A stretch of 32,037 nucleotides of DNA. It comes from JBQTIU01 sp052387815. GTDB lineage: Bacteria > Pseudomonadota > Alphaproteobacteria > CACIAM-22H2. The stretch is taken from positions 1 through 32,037 of the forward strand of contig JBQTIU010000030.1 in NCBI GenBank assembly GCA_052387815.1, written 5' to 3'. The notes beneath the pieces are model-generated. The model did no database searches. It saw nothing but the letters and a program-made list of their open reading frames with translations, and was not told where the DNA came from. Positions 1 through 7,796 of this stretch are shown piece by piece. The first letter of the stretch is position 1. Each line of letters begins with the position of its first letter. A program made the translations under genes and the position numbers.

Positions 1-47
1 CTAAAAAGGGCCTTCAAATCGCGGGACCATCTGATAATATTGGGTGT

Positions 48-482
48 ATGACGGAGACTAAGCAGACCGATCAGCGACCTTTCACGCCTATTGTGCAGCG
101 CCTGCGTATGGCAGGCCTCAGGCCGACGTCGCAGCGCCTCTATCTGGCGCGCCTGCTGTTCGAGCAGGGCGACCGGCATGTGACGGCGGAGCAACTGCAT
201 TCGGAAGCGCAGGCGTCGCGCATCGCCGTGTCCCTCGCTACCGTCTACAACACGCTGCACCAGTTCACCGCGGCGGGCCTGTTGCGCGAGCTGGTGATCG
301 AATCCGGGCGCTCCTACTTCGACACCAACGTCACCAACCACCACCACTTCTTCTTCGAGGAGAATGGCGCGCTGGTGGATATCCCGGGCGAGAACGTGTC
401 GCTGGCCAGCGTCCCGACCCCGCCGGACGGCGCGCGGATCAGCCGCGTCGACGTGGTGGTGCGCGTCACGCGCGCCAAATAG
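48..482 (+). CDS. irr: Iron response regulator Irr (Fur family)
   Basis: A 144-residue Fur-superfamily regulator. It has an N-terminal winged helix (about residues 12-85, with the recognition-helix motif SLATVYNTL) and a dimerisation half carrying NHHHFFFE near residues 97-104. The HHH motif and the following acidic segment are typical of Irr, the haem-responsive iron regulator of alphaproteobacteria, rather than of Fur or PerR. No N-terminal Cys-Pro haem motif of the Bradyrhizobium type is present, as in many other Irr proteins. The start is ATG 48, with an AT-rich GATAAT 9 bases upstream, so the leader may be very short. The next gene is a rubrerythrin, an iron and peroxide-related protein, which fits an iron regulon. 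The Irr assignment rests on motif recognition. Confidence 0.85.
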   Translation: MTETKQTDQRPFTPIVQRLRMAGLRPTSQRLYLARLLFEQGDRHVTAEQLHSEAQASRIAVSLATVYNTLHQFTAAGLLRELVIESGRSYFDTNVTNHHHFFFEENGALVDIPGENVSLASVPTPPDGARISRVDVVVRVTRAK

Positions 483-484
483 GC

Positions 485-513
485 GCTCGATTCGTTACAA
501 TTTATCGAGCTTT
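485..513 (+). terminator. Hairpin after irr, probable terminator
   Basis: Just after the irr stop, GCTCGAT (485-491) pairs perfectly with ATCGAGC (504-510) around a 12-base loop and is followed by TTT. The stem is short and the T run is only three bases, so termination is plausible but not certain. Confidence 0.4.
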
Positions 514-529
514 GTCAGCCCACCAAGGC

Positions 530-549
530 TTAGTTTGTAATCATTCTAG
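530..549 (+). promoter_or_regulatory. Imperfect palindrome, possible iron control element
   Basis: TTAGTTTG and CATTCTAG flank TAAT, giving an imperfect inverted repeat directly upstream of a likely -35 box. Irr operators (ICE) are AT-rich partial palindromes with TTAGA/TCTAA-like arms, and irr is the gene just upstream. This is an inference from similarity and position only. Confidence 0.3.
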
Positions 550-554
550 GGTTC

Positions 555-583
555 TTGACGGGGCGCGGAAAGGGTCTCATAGT
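555..583 (+). promoter_or_regulatory. Probable sigma-70 promoter of rubrerythrin
   Basis: TTGACG (555-560) is followed after 17 bases by CATAGT (578-583), in the gap between irr and the rubrerythrin gene. It leaves a leader of about 85 bases that ends in the AGGGAG ribosome site at 661-666. The -35 is near consensus and the -10 is weaker. Confidence 0.5.
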
Positions 584-673
584 CGCTCTCGAGGGCGGCC
601 GAGTCTGCACCGCCTCCGCGTTCCGGGCGGGACCCGGAAACACCCTAAGCCATAAGCACCAGGGAGATTCATC

Positions 674-1099
674 ATGGCTCTGAAAGGTTCGAAAACCGAA
701 GGCAATCTCAAGGCGGCATTCGCCGGCGAGAGCCAAGCCAACCGCCGCTATCTGTATTTCGCCCAGAAGGCCGACGTCGAAGGCTTCAACGATGTGTCCG
801 CCGTGTTCCGCTCGACAGCGGAAGGCGAGACCGGCCACGCGCACGGCCATCTCGAGTTCCTCGAGGGCGTGGGCGATCCGGCGACCGGCCTGCCGATCGG
901 CGCCACCTCCAACAACCTGAAGGCCGCGATCGCGGGCGAGACCCACGAATACACCGACATGTATCCGGGCATGGCGCGCACCGCGCGCAAGGAAGGCTTC
1001 GACGAGATCGCCGACTGGTTCGAGACCCTCGCCAAGGCCGAAAAATCGCACGCCGGCAAGTTCACCAGGACCCTCGAGGAGATACAGAAGCAGAAATAG
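674..1099 (+). CDS. Rubrerythrin-type diiron protein without rubredoxin domain
   Basis: A 141-residue ferritin-like four-helix protein of the rubrerythrin family. The diiron ligands can be placed at E19, E52 and H55 in the first half and E89, E92, E123 and H126 in the second. The protein ends right after the helical domain, so the C-terminal rubredoxin (CxxC..CxxC) of classical rubrerythrin is missing. Electrons would have to come from a separate partner. Family members reduce hydrogen peroxide in the cytoplasm and handle iron. The start at 674 is supported by AGGGAG 7 bases upstream. The following Fe-S oxidoreductase and DUF3501 genes form a recurring cluster with this kind of rubrerythrin, and Irr upstream suggests iron control. 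Confidence 0.9.
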   Translation: MALKGSKTEGNLKAAFAGESQANRRYLYFAQKADVEGFNDVSAVFRSTAEGETGHAHGHLEFLEGVGDPATGLPIGATSNNLKAAIAGETHEYTDMYPGMARTARKEGFDEIADWFETLAKAEKSHAGKFTRTLEEIQKQK

Positions 1100-1126
1100 T
1101 GCAGAGGGCCGGGGAAGCCGCAACGA

Positions 1127-1174
1127 GAACGGGGCGGGCGGAGACAGCGAACCCTCGGAATCTCCGCCCCGTTC
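1127..1174 (+). other. Strong intercistronic hairpin between rubrerythrin and Fe-S gene
   Basis: The left arm 1127-1144 and right arm 1161-1174 pair over 14 bases, with a four-base bulge (GGGC) in the left arm and a 16-base loop. There is no T run, so it is more likely an mRNA-stability or expression-tuning element, or a weak attenuator, than an ordinary terminator. It fills the gap in front of ATG 1192 and argues against using the GTG at 1099 as the start of the next gene. Confidence 0.55.
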
Positions 1175-1191
1175 GGCTGGAAGCAACGGCG

Positions 1192-2535
1192 ATGCGCGAA
1201 GGCAGTCTCGAAGCGCCCACGAGGCACGAGATCGACTGGAACGACCCGGATTTCCGGGACGCCGGCAAGCTCGACGCCGAGCTGCGGCGCGTATACGACA
1301 TCTGCCACGGCTGCCGGCGCTGCTTCAATCTCTGCGATTCCTTCCCGCGCCTGTTCGATCTCATCGACGCGACCGCCGACGGCGAGGTCGCCCAGGTCGC
1401 CAGCGCCGATTTCGAATCGGTCGTGGATGCCTGTACGCTCTGCGACATGTGCTTCATGACCAAGTGCCCGTACGTGCCCCCGCACGAGTTCAACCTCGAC
1501 TTTCCGCACCTGATGCTCCGCCACCGCGCGGCCGGGGCCCGCGCCGGCAAGGTCGGCTGGGCCCGGCGCCAACTGACGCGCACCGACCGCAACGGCAAGC
1601 TGGCCGGGGCCGCGGCGCCGCTCGCCAACTGGGCGGCCTCGACGCGCAACAAGCTCATGCGGGGACTGCTCGAAAAGGTCGCGGGCGTGCACCGCGAGGC
1701 GGAACTCCCGACCTTCCACGGCCAGACCTTCGCCATGCGCGCGCGCGCCGGCGCGCCGCCGCTCAACCCGGAGGCGCCGGCGACGGGACGCAAGGCGGCG
1801 TTCTACGCCACCTGCTTCGTCAACTACAACCACCCGGCGATCGGGCTTGCGGCCCGCGCCGTGCTCGCCAAGAACGGGGTCGAGACCCGGGTCGTCTACC
1901 CGCGCTGCTGCGCCATGCCGCAGCTCGAACACGGCGAGCTCGACCAGGTGGCCGCGGCTGCGAGGGCGACGGCTTCCGTGTTCGCGCCGCTGATCGATGA
2001 GGGCTTCGATGTCGTGGCGCTGGTGCCGTCCTGCGCCCTCATGCTCAAGTTCGAGTGGCCGCTGATCGTCCCCGACGATCCCTTGGTGCGCAAACTCGCC
2101 ACGGCCACCTTCGACATCGCCGAATACGTGGTCGACTTGGCCCGGCGCCACAGCCTCGCCCCGGGTCTCGAGCCGCTGCCGGGCGGCGTGGCGCTGCATT
2201 TGGCCTGTCACGCCCGGGCGCAGAACATGGGTGCCAAGGCGGCCGCGATGCTGCGCCTCATCCCCGAAATCGACGTCCAGGTGATCGAGCGCTGTTCGGG
2301 ACACGGGGGGTCGTGGGGGGTGATGAAGGACAATTTCCCGACCGCGCTCGAGCTCGGCAAGCCGGTGGCCCGAACCGTGGCCCACGGCGCCAAGGCCCAT
2401 CTCGCTTCCGAATGCCCGCTCGCCGGCGCGCACATCGTCCAGGGCCTCGAGCGGCTTGGCGAGGGTGGGCCCGTGCACGCGCGCGCCTGGCACCCGATCG
2501 AGTTGTTCGCCCGTGCCTACGGCCTCGAATATTGA
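1192..2535 (+). CDS. CCG-domain Fe-S oxidoreductase (heterodisulfide reductase-related)
   Basis: A 447-residue soluble iron-sulfur protein. Two [4Fe-4S] ferredoxin motifs are visible at C38-x2-C41-x2-C44-x3-C48 and C81-x2-C84-x2-C87-x4-C92. Behind them come two cysteine-rich CCG-type halves (CFVNYNHP with PRCCAMPQ, then ACHARAQNMG with CSGHGG), as in the GlpC/HdrD family. No membrane segment or flavin motif was seen. The frame could open at GTG 1099, but ATG 1192 is preferred because conserved sequence starts after it and a strong hairpin lies in between. It probably passes electrons in a pathway with the adjacent rubrerythrin, which lacks its own rubredoxin. That partnership is inference from the conserved neighbourhood; the substrate is unknown. 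Confidence 0.85.
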   Translation: MREGSLEAPTRHEIDWNDPDFRDAGKLDAELRRVYDICHGCRRCFNLCDSFPRLFDLIDATADGEVAQVASADFESVVDACTLCDMCFMTKCPYVPPHEFNLDFPHLMLRHRAAGARAGKVGWARRQLTRTDRNGKLAGAAAPLANWAASTRNKLMRGLLEKVAGVHREAELPTFHGQTFAMRARAGAPPLNPEAPATGRKAAFYATCFVNYNHPAIGLAARAVLAKNGVETRVVYPRCCAMPQLEHGELDQVAAAARATASVFAPLIDEGFDVVALVPSCALMLKFEWPLIVPDDPLVRKLATATFDIAEYVVDLARRHSLAPGLEPLPGGVALHLACHARAQNMGAKAAAMLRLIPEIDVQVIERCSGHGGSWGVMKDNFPTALELGKPVARTVAHGAKAHLASECPLAGAHIVQGLERLGEGGPVHARAWHPIELFARAYGLEY

Positions 2536-2555
2536 ACCGGGGGCGGTGTAGGCGA

Positions 2556-3149
2556 ATGAGCGCCAAGCGCCGGATCGCGCCCCCCGACATCCTGCCGATG
2601 GCGACCTATGCAAGGGAGCGCAAGCGCCTCCGCCAAACCATCATGGCCTTGAAGGCGCGCCGCCGGATGGAAGTCGGCCCCTTCGCCACCTTCTATTTCG
2701 AGAACTACCGGACGATGTGGCACCAGGTGCACGAGATGCTGTTCACCGAGAAGGGCGGCGAGGCCCAGATCGAGGGCGAGCTCTCGGCTTACAATCCGCT
2801 CATCCCGCAGGGCGAGGAACTGGTCGCCACGATGATGCTCGAGATCGAAGACCCGGCGCGGCGCGCGGTCATGCTCCGGGGCTTGGGCGAAATCGAGGAT
2901 CGCGTCTTCCTGACGGTTGCCGGCGCGGCCATCCAGGGGGTTCCCGAGCGCGACGTCGAGCGCACCACGCCCGAGGGCAAGACCTCGTCGGTGCATTTCC
3001 TTCGCTTCCCCTTCACGCGCGCCGGGATCGACACGTTCAGGACCGCGGGCGCGCCGGTGGTGGTCGGCATCGACCACCCCAACTACGGCCACCTGGCGGT
3101 AATGCCCGAGGCCGTGCGCCAAGCGCTGGCCGAGGATTTTTCGGACTAA
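2556..3149 (+). CDS. DUF3501 family protein
   Basis: A 197-residue protein recognised as DUF3501 by its basic N-terminal helix (RERKRLRQ), the segment VGPFATFYFEN and the motif TMWHQVHEML. No catalytic site, signal peptide or membrane segment is evident. It begins 20 bases after the Fe-S oxidoreductase stop, so the two are almost certainly co-transcribed. The trio rubrerythrin / CCG Fe-S protein / DUF3501 recurs in proteobacteria, and the biochemical role of DUF3501 is not established. The start is ATG 2556; the longer open frame upstream is antisense-like high-GC read-through into the Fe-S gene. Its stop overlaps the convergent MFS gene by four bases. Confidence 0.8.
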   Translation: MSAKRRIAPPDILPMATYARERKRLRQTIMALKARRRMEVGPFATFYFENYRTMWHQVHEMLFTEKGGEAQIEGELSAYNPLIPQGEELVATMMLEIEDPARRAVMLRGLGEIEDRVFLTVAGAAIQGVPERDVERTTPEGKTSSVHFLRFPFTRAGIDTFRTAGAPVVVGIDHPNYGHLAVMPEAVRQALAEDFSD

Positions 3150-4330
3150 AACCGACGCGGGACGTGGCGCGACAGGTAGGCGAGCCCGAGCATCGCCGCG
3201 CCGCCGACCGCGAAGACGGCCGGCAGCGCGAACGCCTTCAGCAACAGCGCGAAGACTCCCGGCGGCCCCAGATGGGCGGCATGGCGATAGGTCGCATAGA
3301 CGGTGGTCATCTGCGGGCGCTCCAGGGGCCGCACGGCGCGCAGGAACGGCACGTTGCCGGCGCCGTCGACCATGCCCATTCCCCAGGCGGCGCCGATCAG
3401 AACCGCCACGCCGAGCCAGGGCAGATCGGCGACCGCGGCGACGGCGAGCGTCGCCACCCCGCCCAGGCCATAGCCGGCGATCAGCAGCCGCTTGAGGCCG
3501 TAGCGTCGCCCGAACCATCCCCACAAGGGCGCCAGGAACAGGGCCGCGAAACCCAGCGAGACGATGACGCCGCCCGCCTGGTCGCCGAGGCCCGAGGCTA
3601 CCGCGTAGATCGGCGCGTAGACATAAAACAGGCCCCACCAGGCCGACCGCCCGACGGCGAGCAGCCAGGCGAGGCGCAAGCGCGGTTGCCGGACGAAGCG
3701 GGGCAGGAAGACCAGCGGGTTGATCGCGGCCCGCGTCGAGGCCGCGGGTGCCTCGGTCAATCCGAGGAACCGGAAATAACCCAGCATCGCCAGGGCGAGG
3801 AGGCCGACGACGGCGAACGGCGCCCACGGCGCCACATGGACCTCGAGATAAATTCCCAACCAAGGTCCGAGCGTCCAGCTGCAGGCGGCGAGGAACAGCC
3901 GCAGCGGCTCGAAGCGGCTGAAGTCGCGCCGCCCGATATGGTCCATGAGATAAAGGCTGAACGAGACCTCGATGCAGGCGACGGCGAAGGCGTGCGCCGC
4001 CATCCCGGCGGCGAGGGCGGGCAACGTCCGCAAGGCCAACAGACAGCCCGCCACGAAGACGCAAATGGCGCCCAAGCCGTACACCCATCGGCGAGGCATA
4101 TGATGGACGAGAAAGGGAACGACGAAACTGCCCAGCAGGCCGGCGACGCCGACCGCGAAATAGAGCGCGCTCACCTTCTGGGCGTCGCCGAGCAGCCGGT
4201 AGGCCTGCAGCGGCAGGACGGTGACCAAGATCGCGCGGGTAAACCCCTCGATGGCGTGGAGGACGGCGAAGGCGCCGGCGTGCGGCAGGTCGGCCACCCC
4301 AAGCCACACCGGCAAATGGATGTTGCGCAC
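3146..4330 (-). CDS. MFS transporter
   Basis: A 394-residue integral membrane protein with about 12 hydrophobic segments in two halves separated by a loop near residues 185-200. The pattern and length fit the major facilitator superfamily. A short cytoplasmic loop carries the basic HHMPRRW segment between TM2 and TM3. The start is GTG 4330, preceded by a GGGGGAG ribosome site. Acidic or basic substrate-specifying residues cannot be read with confidence, so no substrate is proposed. It faces the DUF3501 gene tail to tail with a four-base overlap and is probably transcribed alone from the gap at 4331-4604. Confidence 0.8.
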   Translation of the reverse strand: MRNIHLPVWLGVADLPHAGAFAVLHAIEGFTRAILVTVLPLQAYRLLGDAQKVSALYFAVGVAGLLGSFVVPFLVHHMPRRWVYGLGAICVFVAGCLLALRTLPALAAGMAAHAFAVACIEVSFSLYLMDHIGRRDFSRFEPLRLFLAACSWTLGPWLGIYLEVHVAPWAPFAVVGLLALAMLGYFRFLGLTEAPAASTRAAINPLVFLPRFVRQPRLRLAWLLAVGRSAWWGLFYVYAPIYAVASGLGDQAGGVIVSLGFAALFLAPLWGWFGRRYGLKRLLIAGYGLGGVATLAVAAVADLPWLGVAVLIGAAWGMGMVDGAGNVPFLRAVRPLERPQMTTVYATYRHAAHLGPPGVFALLLKAFALPAVFAVGGAAMLGLAYLSRHVPRRF

Positions 4331-4378
4331 TACGCTCCCCCGGCCGGCGCCCGGATGTCGACCACGCTTCAGGAAAGC

Positions 4379-4540
4379 TTAGTGTGCAGCACCCGATCGA
4401 GGCTTGCAATTTAGCCGGGGCGCGCCGCGCGAGGGGCGGCGGCGGCCTTCCCAGGCTACGCCTTGTTCGGCGAGGCACCAGCGCACATCGAGCGAACAGA
4501 ACGAGCCCCAGTCGTGATCGCGGGCGAGCACAGGGGCCAT
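4379..4540 (-). CDS. Possible small ORF, unrecognised
   Basis: A 53-codon frame lies in the 274-base gap between the MFS gene and the restriction remnant. AGGAGG abuts ATG 4540, which is too close, but sits 9 bases before an in-frame GTG at 4531. The N-terminal part is rich in Trp, Cys and acidic residues, while the C-terminal part is Arg/Pro-rich like non-coding high-GC sequence. It could be a real peptide, the end of a decayed gene or chance. I do not recognise it. Confidence 0.2.
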   Translation of the reverse strand: MAPVLARDHDWGSFCSLDVRWCLAEQGVAWEGRRRPSRGAPRLNCKPRSGAAH

Positions 4541-4604
4541 CCTCCTTCAGTTCACAACGCCTATCGCGGCTGACGTCAAGTCGATATTGGGCACAGACCA
4601 GGCA

Positions 4605-5528
4605 TTACCCGGTTTTCGTCCCCCTGATGAACCGTCCTAAATCGTCGAGCTTGTGCGTCCAAAACAGAACCAGACCAGCCTCTTGGGGCTGCAACAGGTT
4701 GATCACCTTGAACACCCCTGACAGGACGGCCGTAGGGACGATCTGGGTTCTGCCGAATTCCTCCTTCCAATATCGCGCCTTCACCGCCGCATCGTTGTTG
4801 ATTCTCTTGACGCCATTCAGCTCGCTGTTCGAGACCTTGCACTCGATCGGCATCAGGCGACCATCGTATAGGCGTACGGGTATGTCGGCCTTGCGAATGC
4901 CGACGCGCGTTTCGATGGAGAAGTGACCCCGCCCTGGGGTGTCGTCCAGACTTCGAATAGGACGTGGCTTCGTTTCCACGAGACCGAGACCTTGCAGGTA
5001 TTCTCTCACGCGGCTGTCCTGCCGTTTCTTGGCGTCGTTTCGCCGGTCCGTGGCGACACGCTGAGCGGTGATCAGGGCTGCGGAAGCGAGGACGGCTGCC
5101 GTTCGCTCCTGTTGGGTCGGTGAACGCCTCTCGGCAACCCAAGGGAACCGCAACGGGTCCAGCGTCTCGACGATGACGCCCAGGATTCGTTGGGTGGCTG
5201 TCGCGTCTTCCGCAAGCCGGCCTGGAGTGAGCGAGGCTCTTGCCAGCACCCCGAGGTCATCTTCGGAAATCGGCGGCCCGGCCATGTACCGAAACGCCGA
5301 TGAGAGATCCTTCTCGCGGAAGATCGCGACGATCCTCTCATGCGGGAGCCGCGAAGGATCGACCACGCCGTATCATTCGAACAGCCTTCGAAAGGTCTTG
5401 ATGTATCGTTGAAAAGTTCTCTGCCACACCTCGAGGGGTTCGCGCAGGCGCTCGCGACGAAACAACTCCTGAGACCGGTTGACTTCCCGGGCCTACTGCG
5501 CCTTGGACCATGAGGGTGGATCCCTCAC
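4605..5528 (-). pseudogene. XamI-type restriction endonuclease, disrupted by two stop codons
   Basis: Read from GTG 5528, which overlaps the methyltransferase stop by GTGA, one uninterrupted frame of 308 codons encodes a XamI-family endonuclease apart from TAG at codon 12 (5493-5495) and TGA at codon 52 (5373-5375). Between and after the stops, family features continue in the same frame: LFRRERLREPLE in the N-terminal part, FPWVAERR mid-protein, a PD-(D/E)xK-like core with D215 and E229-C-K231, and WTHKLDDL near the end. XamI family enzymes cut GTCGAC. The longest open piece starts at GTG 5366 (253 codons) and would lack the N-terminal about 54 residues. All three stop codons end other genes here, so recoding is unlikely. 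Loss of function is inferred, and a sequencing error must be excluded. Confidence 0.8.
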
Positions 5529-7126
5529 GAGACCGACATCCCCGCGAGATCTTCCAGGGAGGGGACGCGCAGGCGCTCGACTTCCCGCGGTTCAAACTTG
5601 GTGAGACCTCCCGCGTAGGTCCGTCCGCCTTCGGTCGTCACGTTTCCGCGTAGCCAAGCCGCGATTCGGTCGAGGACATCCCCGCCGAGCGGATCCCTGG
5701 GGTAGAGGCCATGTGCGATATTGATATGGCGCGCGGCCCGAAGGTTACGGACGAACGTCGGTGCGCGGCGGGCCATGTAAGTGCAGAGGATCGGTGCCGG
5801 ATCATACAGTCCGACCGACCACCAGGCGCCACGATGCCCGGCAATATAACTCCGGTCCGCTCCGGCCTTCTCGAGCCAATTCAAGAACCGCTCGATATTG
5901 TCGAGGTCGTCAGGACCGATTTCGGCAAGGTCGACCGGCAGATCGACAACCTCCCTGAGCTGGGTTGTCTCCGTCAGTGCGGCGCCGCAACCGAAAAGTT
6001 CGCGCGCCTTTGTAACGCAAGGAAACCGATACCGAGCGGGAATGTCAGCCGAATGAGGGCCGGCGATCCACACAGCGTTGTTGCCGGTCACTTGTCCGCG
6101 TTTCACGCGGAACAGGTCCCCAAGCGCGATTCTCCCTGGTGGGGCGGCCGGCCGAGCAAAAAGAAATGCTGTCCACTTCGAGGAGGCGGCGAGCTGCGCC
6201 GCCGCGACGGCCCGGCCTTTGAGCAAGGAACTCAGCAATTGCGGCTTTCGAATGTATCCGATCCGAATGTTTCGCACTTTCCGACCAACGCGAAAGCAGG
6301 TGATGACGGAGGTGGTTAGAGCGTCTTCGAAGGCGGCTACCGTGGGGTCAAAAATGTGGATGCCCTCGCCGCCGAGGCTGGAGAGCAGGAGGTGCCGCAG
6401 TGCGGCGCCGTAGTTCACGTCGAGCCATTCGGCGGCGGTAATATAGGCACCGTAGTCGCCTGCCCGCGCGAGCTGACGGGTCCGTACGAAGAAGTGAAGG
6501 TGGAGCCCGGCGAGCTGGCTTGCTTTGACTCCATGTCGGGCGGTTTCTGCGCTGTACCAGGCCTTCCATTGCGGTGCAATGTCGTGATGGCGAAGGTAGG
6601 GGGGGTTGCCGATGAACAACGTTTGCGCGGCAATCGTCGGAATGTCTGTCTCACGATAGTCGGCCACGACCACGAGCAGGCGACCTTGGATCCCGATCGC
6701 GCTGGCGTTTGCCCGCACGATGAGAGCGGCGAGAGGGTCCGTTTCTATGGCGATCAGACGGGCTCTCGGAAAGGCTTTCGCTGCCGCAAGGAGGTAACGC
6801 CCCGATCCTGCGCCGGCATCGACGACGCGTCCGGGTCGTCCGTTCCGCGCCGCCCAGGAGATCATCATGTCGACAATGATGTGCGGAGTATAAGTCGCGC
6901 CCTGCTTTCGGCGCTCCTCGGCGTCTCGGATGCGGGTGAAAGCTTCCCCCAACGGATCTTTTCCCGCCCGGATCGCATCCCGAATTCGCTTGACCGCCGG
7001 CGGGGACGGTTTCGCCGACGGATTCGGCAACAGCGCACGCTCGACCGCCGTCAACGGCATACCCGCGGTGAGCGCCGCGGCCAGGCTGACGAGCTCATGC
7101 TCCGTGCTGGGGGGCTCCTCGAACAT
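5525..7126 (-). CDS. N6-adenine DNA methyltransferase of a XamI/SalI-like R-M system
   Basis: A 533-residue type II DNA methyltransferase. The motif X region RKQGATYTP (about 73-81), the SAM-binding motif I VDAGAGSGR (102-110), ADY (155-157) and the catalytic NPPY (174-177) occur in the order of gamma-class N6-adenine methyltransferases. The C-terminal part, about residues 320-530, would hold target recognition. It transfers methyl groups from SAM to adenine in the site cut by its partner. The partner frame, a XamI homologue, suggests GTCGAC, but this is inference. The last bases GTGA couple it to the downstream nuclease frame. The gene is intact, so the methylase may persist as an orphan. 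Base composition is visibly lower in GC than in the flanking genes, consistent with acquisition. Confidence 0.85.
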   Translation of the reverse strand: MFEEPPSTEHELVSLAAALTAGMPLTAVERALLPNPSAKPSPPAVKRIRDAIRAGKDPLGEAFTRIRDAEERRKQGATYTPHIIVDMMISWAARNGRPGRVVDAGAGSGRYLLAAAKAFPRARLIAIETDPLAALIVRANASAIGIQGRLLVVVADYRETDIPTIAAQTLFIGNPPYLRHHDIAPQWKAWYSAETARHGVKASQLAGLHLHFFVRTRQLARAGDYGAYITAAEWLDVNYGAALRHLLLSSLGGEGIHIFDPTVAAFEDALTTSVITCFRVGRKVRNIRIGYIRKPQLLSSLLKGRAVAAAQLAASSKWTAFLFARPAAPPGRIALGDLFRVKRGQVTGNNAVWIAGPHSADIPARYRFPCVTKARELFGCGAALTETTQLREVVDLPVDLAEIGPDDLDNIERFLNWLEKAGADRSYIAGHRGAWWSVGLYDPAPILCTYMARRAPTFVRNLRAARHINIAHGLYPRDPLGGDVLDRIAAWLRGNVTTEGGRTYAGGLTKFEPREVERLRVPSLEDLAGMSVS

Positions 7127-7175
7127 TTCGGGTGCGGGTTCTAGGCATTGCCTCGCGACGATCGACGGGTCGTCC

Positions 7176-7682
7176 TCACTTCAGCGTCTCGTTGGGATAG
7201 ACGCCCCAGAATTCGGCGCGGGTCATCCAGCCCTTGGCCCCGCCTGCTTCGACCCGACACCACTGGTCCTGGCACTCGACGACTTGGCCGACCACGCCGG
7301 GCTCGAGGCGGGCGACCACCGGCGCGCCGGGGTCGGGACGCCGGCGCAACGGACGAATGTCGCCGGTGACGATCATCGAGCGGCGGCCGGACAGCATGCT
7401 CTGGTGCACCCACCCCTCGGTGCCCTGCCAGTCGCGGATCTTGCGCCAGTTCTCGAACTCGACCAGCACCTCGACCGGCAGGTGCTTGCGCGTGAGGATC
7501 CACTCGACCGGATAGCGCACGCCGGGGCCGGTGCGCAGATTGACCTCGTCGGCGCGCAGGCTGACGTAGCGCGGCAGCGGCAGGGCCTCGCCGCGGGCCG
7601 CGCCGCCGCCGGGGGCGAGGGCGCCCAGGGCGAGGGCGACGAACGCAAGGGCGAGGAGGAGGGCCGCGACTCGACGCACCAT
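7176..7682 (-). CDS. Exported bacterial SH3-domain protein
   Basis: A 168-residue protein with an N-terminal Arg-Arg and a hydrophobic Ala/Leu stretch (about residues 3-25) that looks like a signal peptide. Two SH3b-like repeats follow. The first contains VNLRTGPG and ends at the GTEGWVH segment; the second contains DIRPLRRRPDPG and ends at GWMTRAEFWG. Such proteins act in the periplasm, probably at the cell wall, but the ligand is unknown. The start ATG 7682 is chosen because the signal sequence begins there; the open frame extends upstream only as antisense to the dehydrogenase. It is divergent from that gene across 114 bases. The R-M island begins 49 bases downstream. Confidence 0.8.
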   Translation of the reverse strand: MVRRVAALLLALAFVALALGALAPGGGAARGEALPLPRYVSLRADEVNLRTGPGVRYPVEWILTRKHLPVEVLVEFENWRKIRDWQGTEGWVHQSMLSGRRSMIVTGDIRPLRRRPDPGAPVVARLEPGVVGQVVECQDQWCRVEAGGAKGWMTRAEFWGVYPNETLK

Positions 7683-7796
7683 GGCGGCGATTATAGGCAC
7701 GGCCGCCGGCTTGGGAAGGCGTCGGCCGAGGCTGGACAGTCCCCCCCAGCCTTGGTACGGAGGTCCGCGAAGTCCAACTCCGAGGAGGGTGGAGGC

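Noticed and set aside
1099..1191. GTG 1099 as start of the Fe-S oxidoreductase
   Set aside because: The added 31 residues have no family similarity and would run through a strong hairpin; ATG 1192 is better.
5373..5495. Programmed stop read-through (selenocysteine or reassignment) in the XamI frame
   Set aside because: Two different stops, no visible recoding structure, and TAG, TGA and TAA end other genes in the window.
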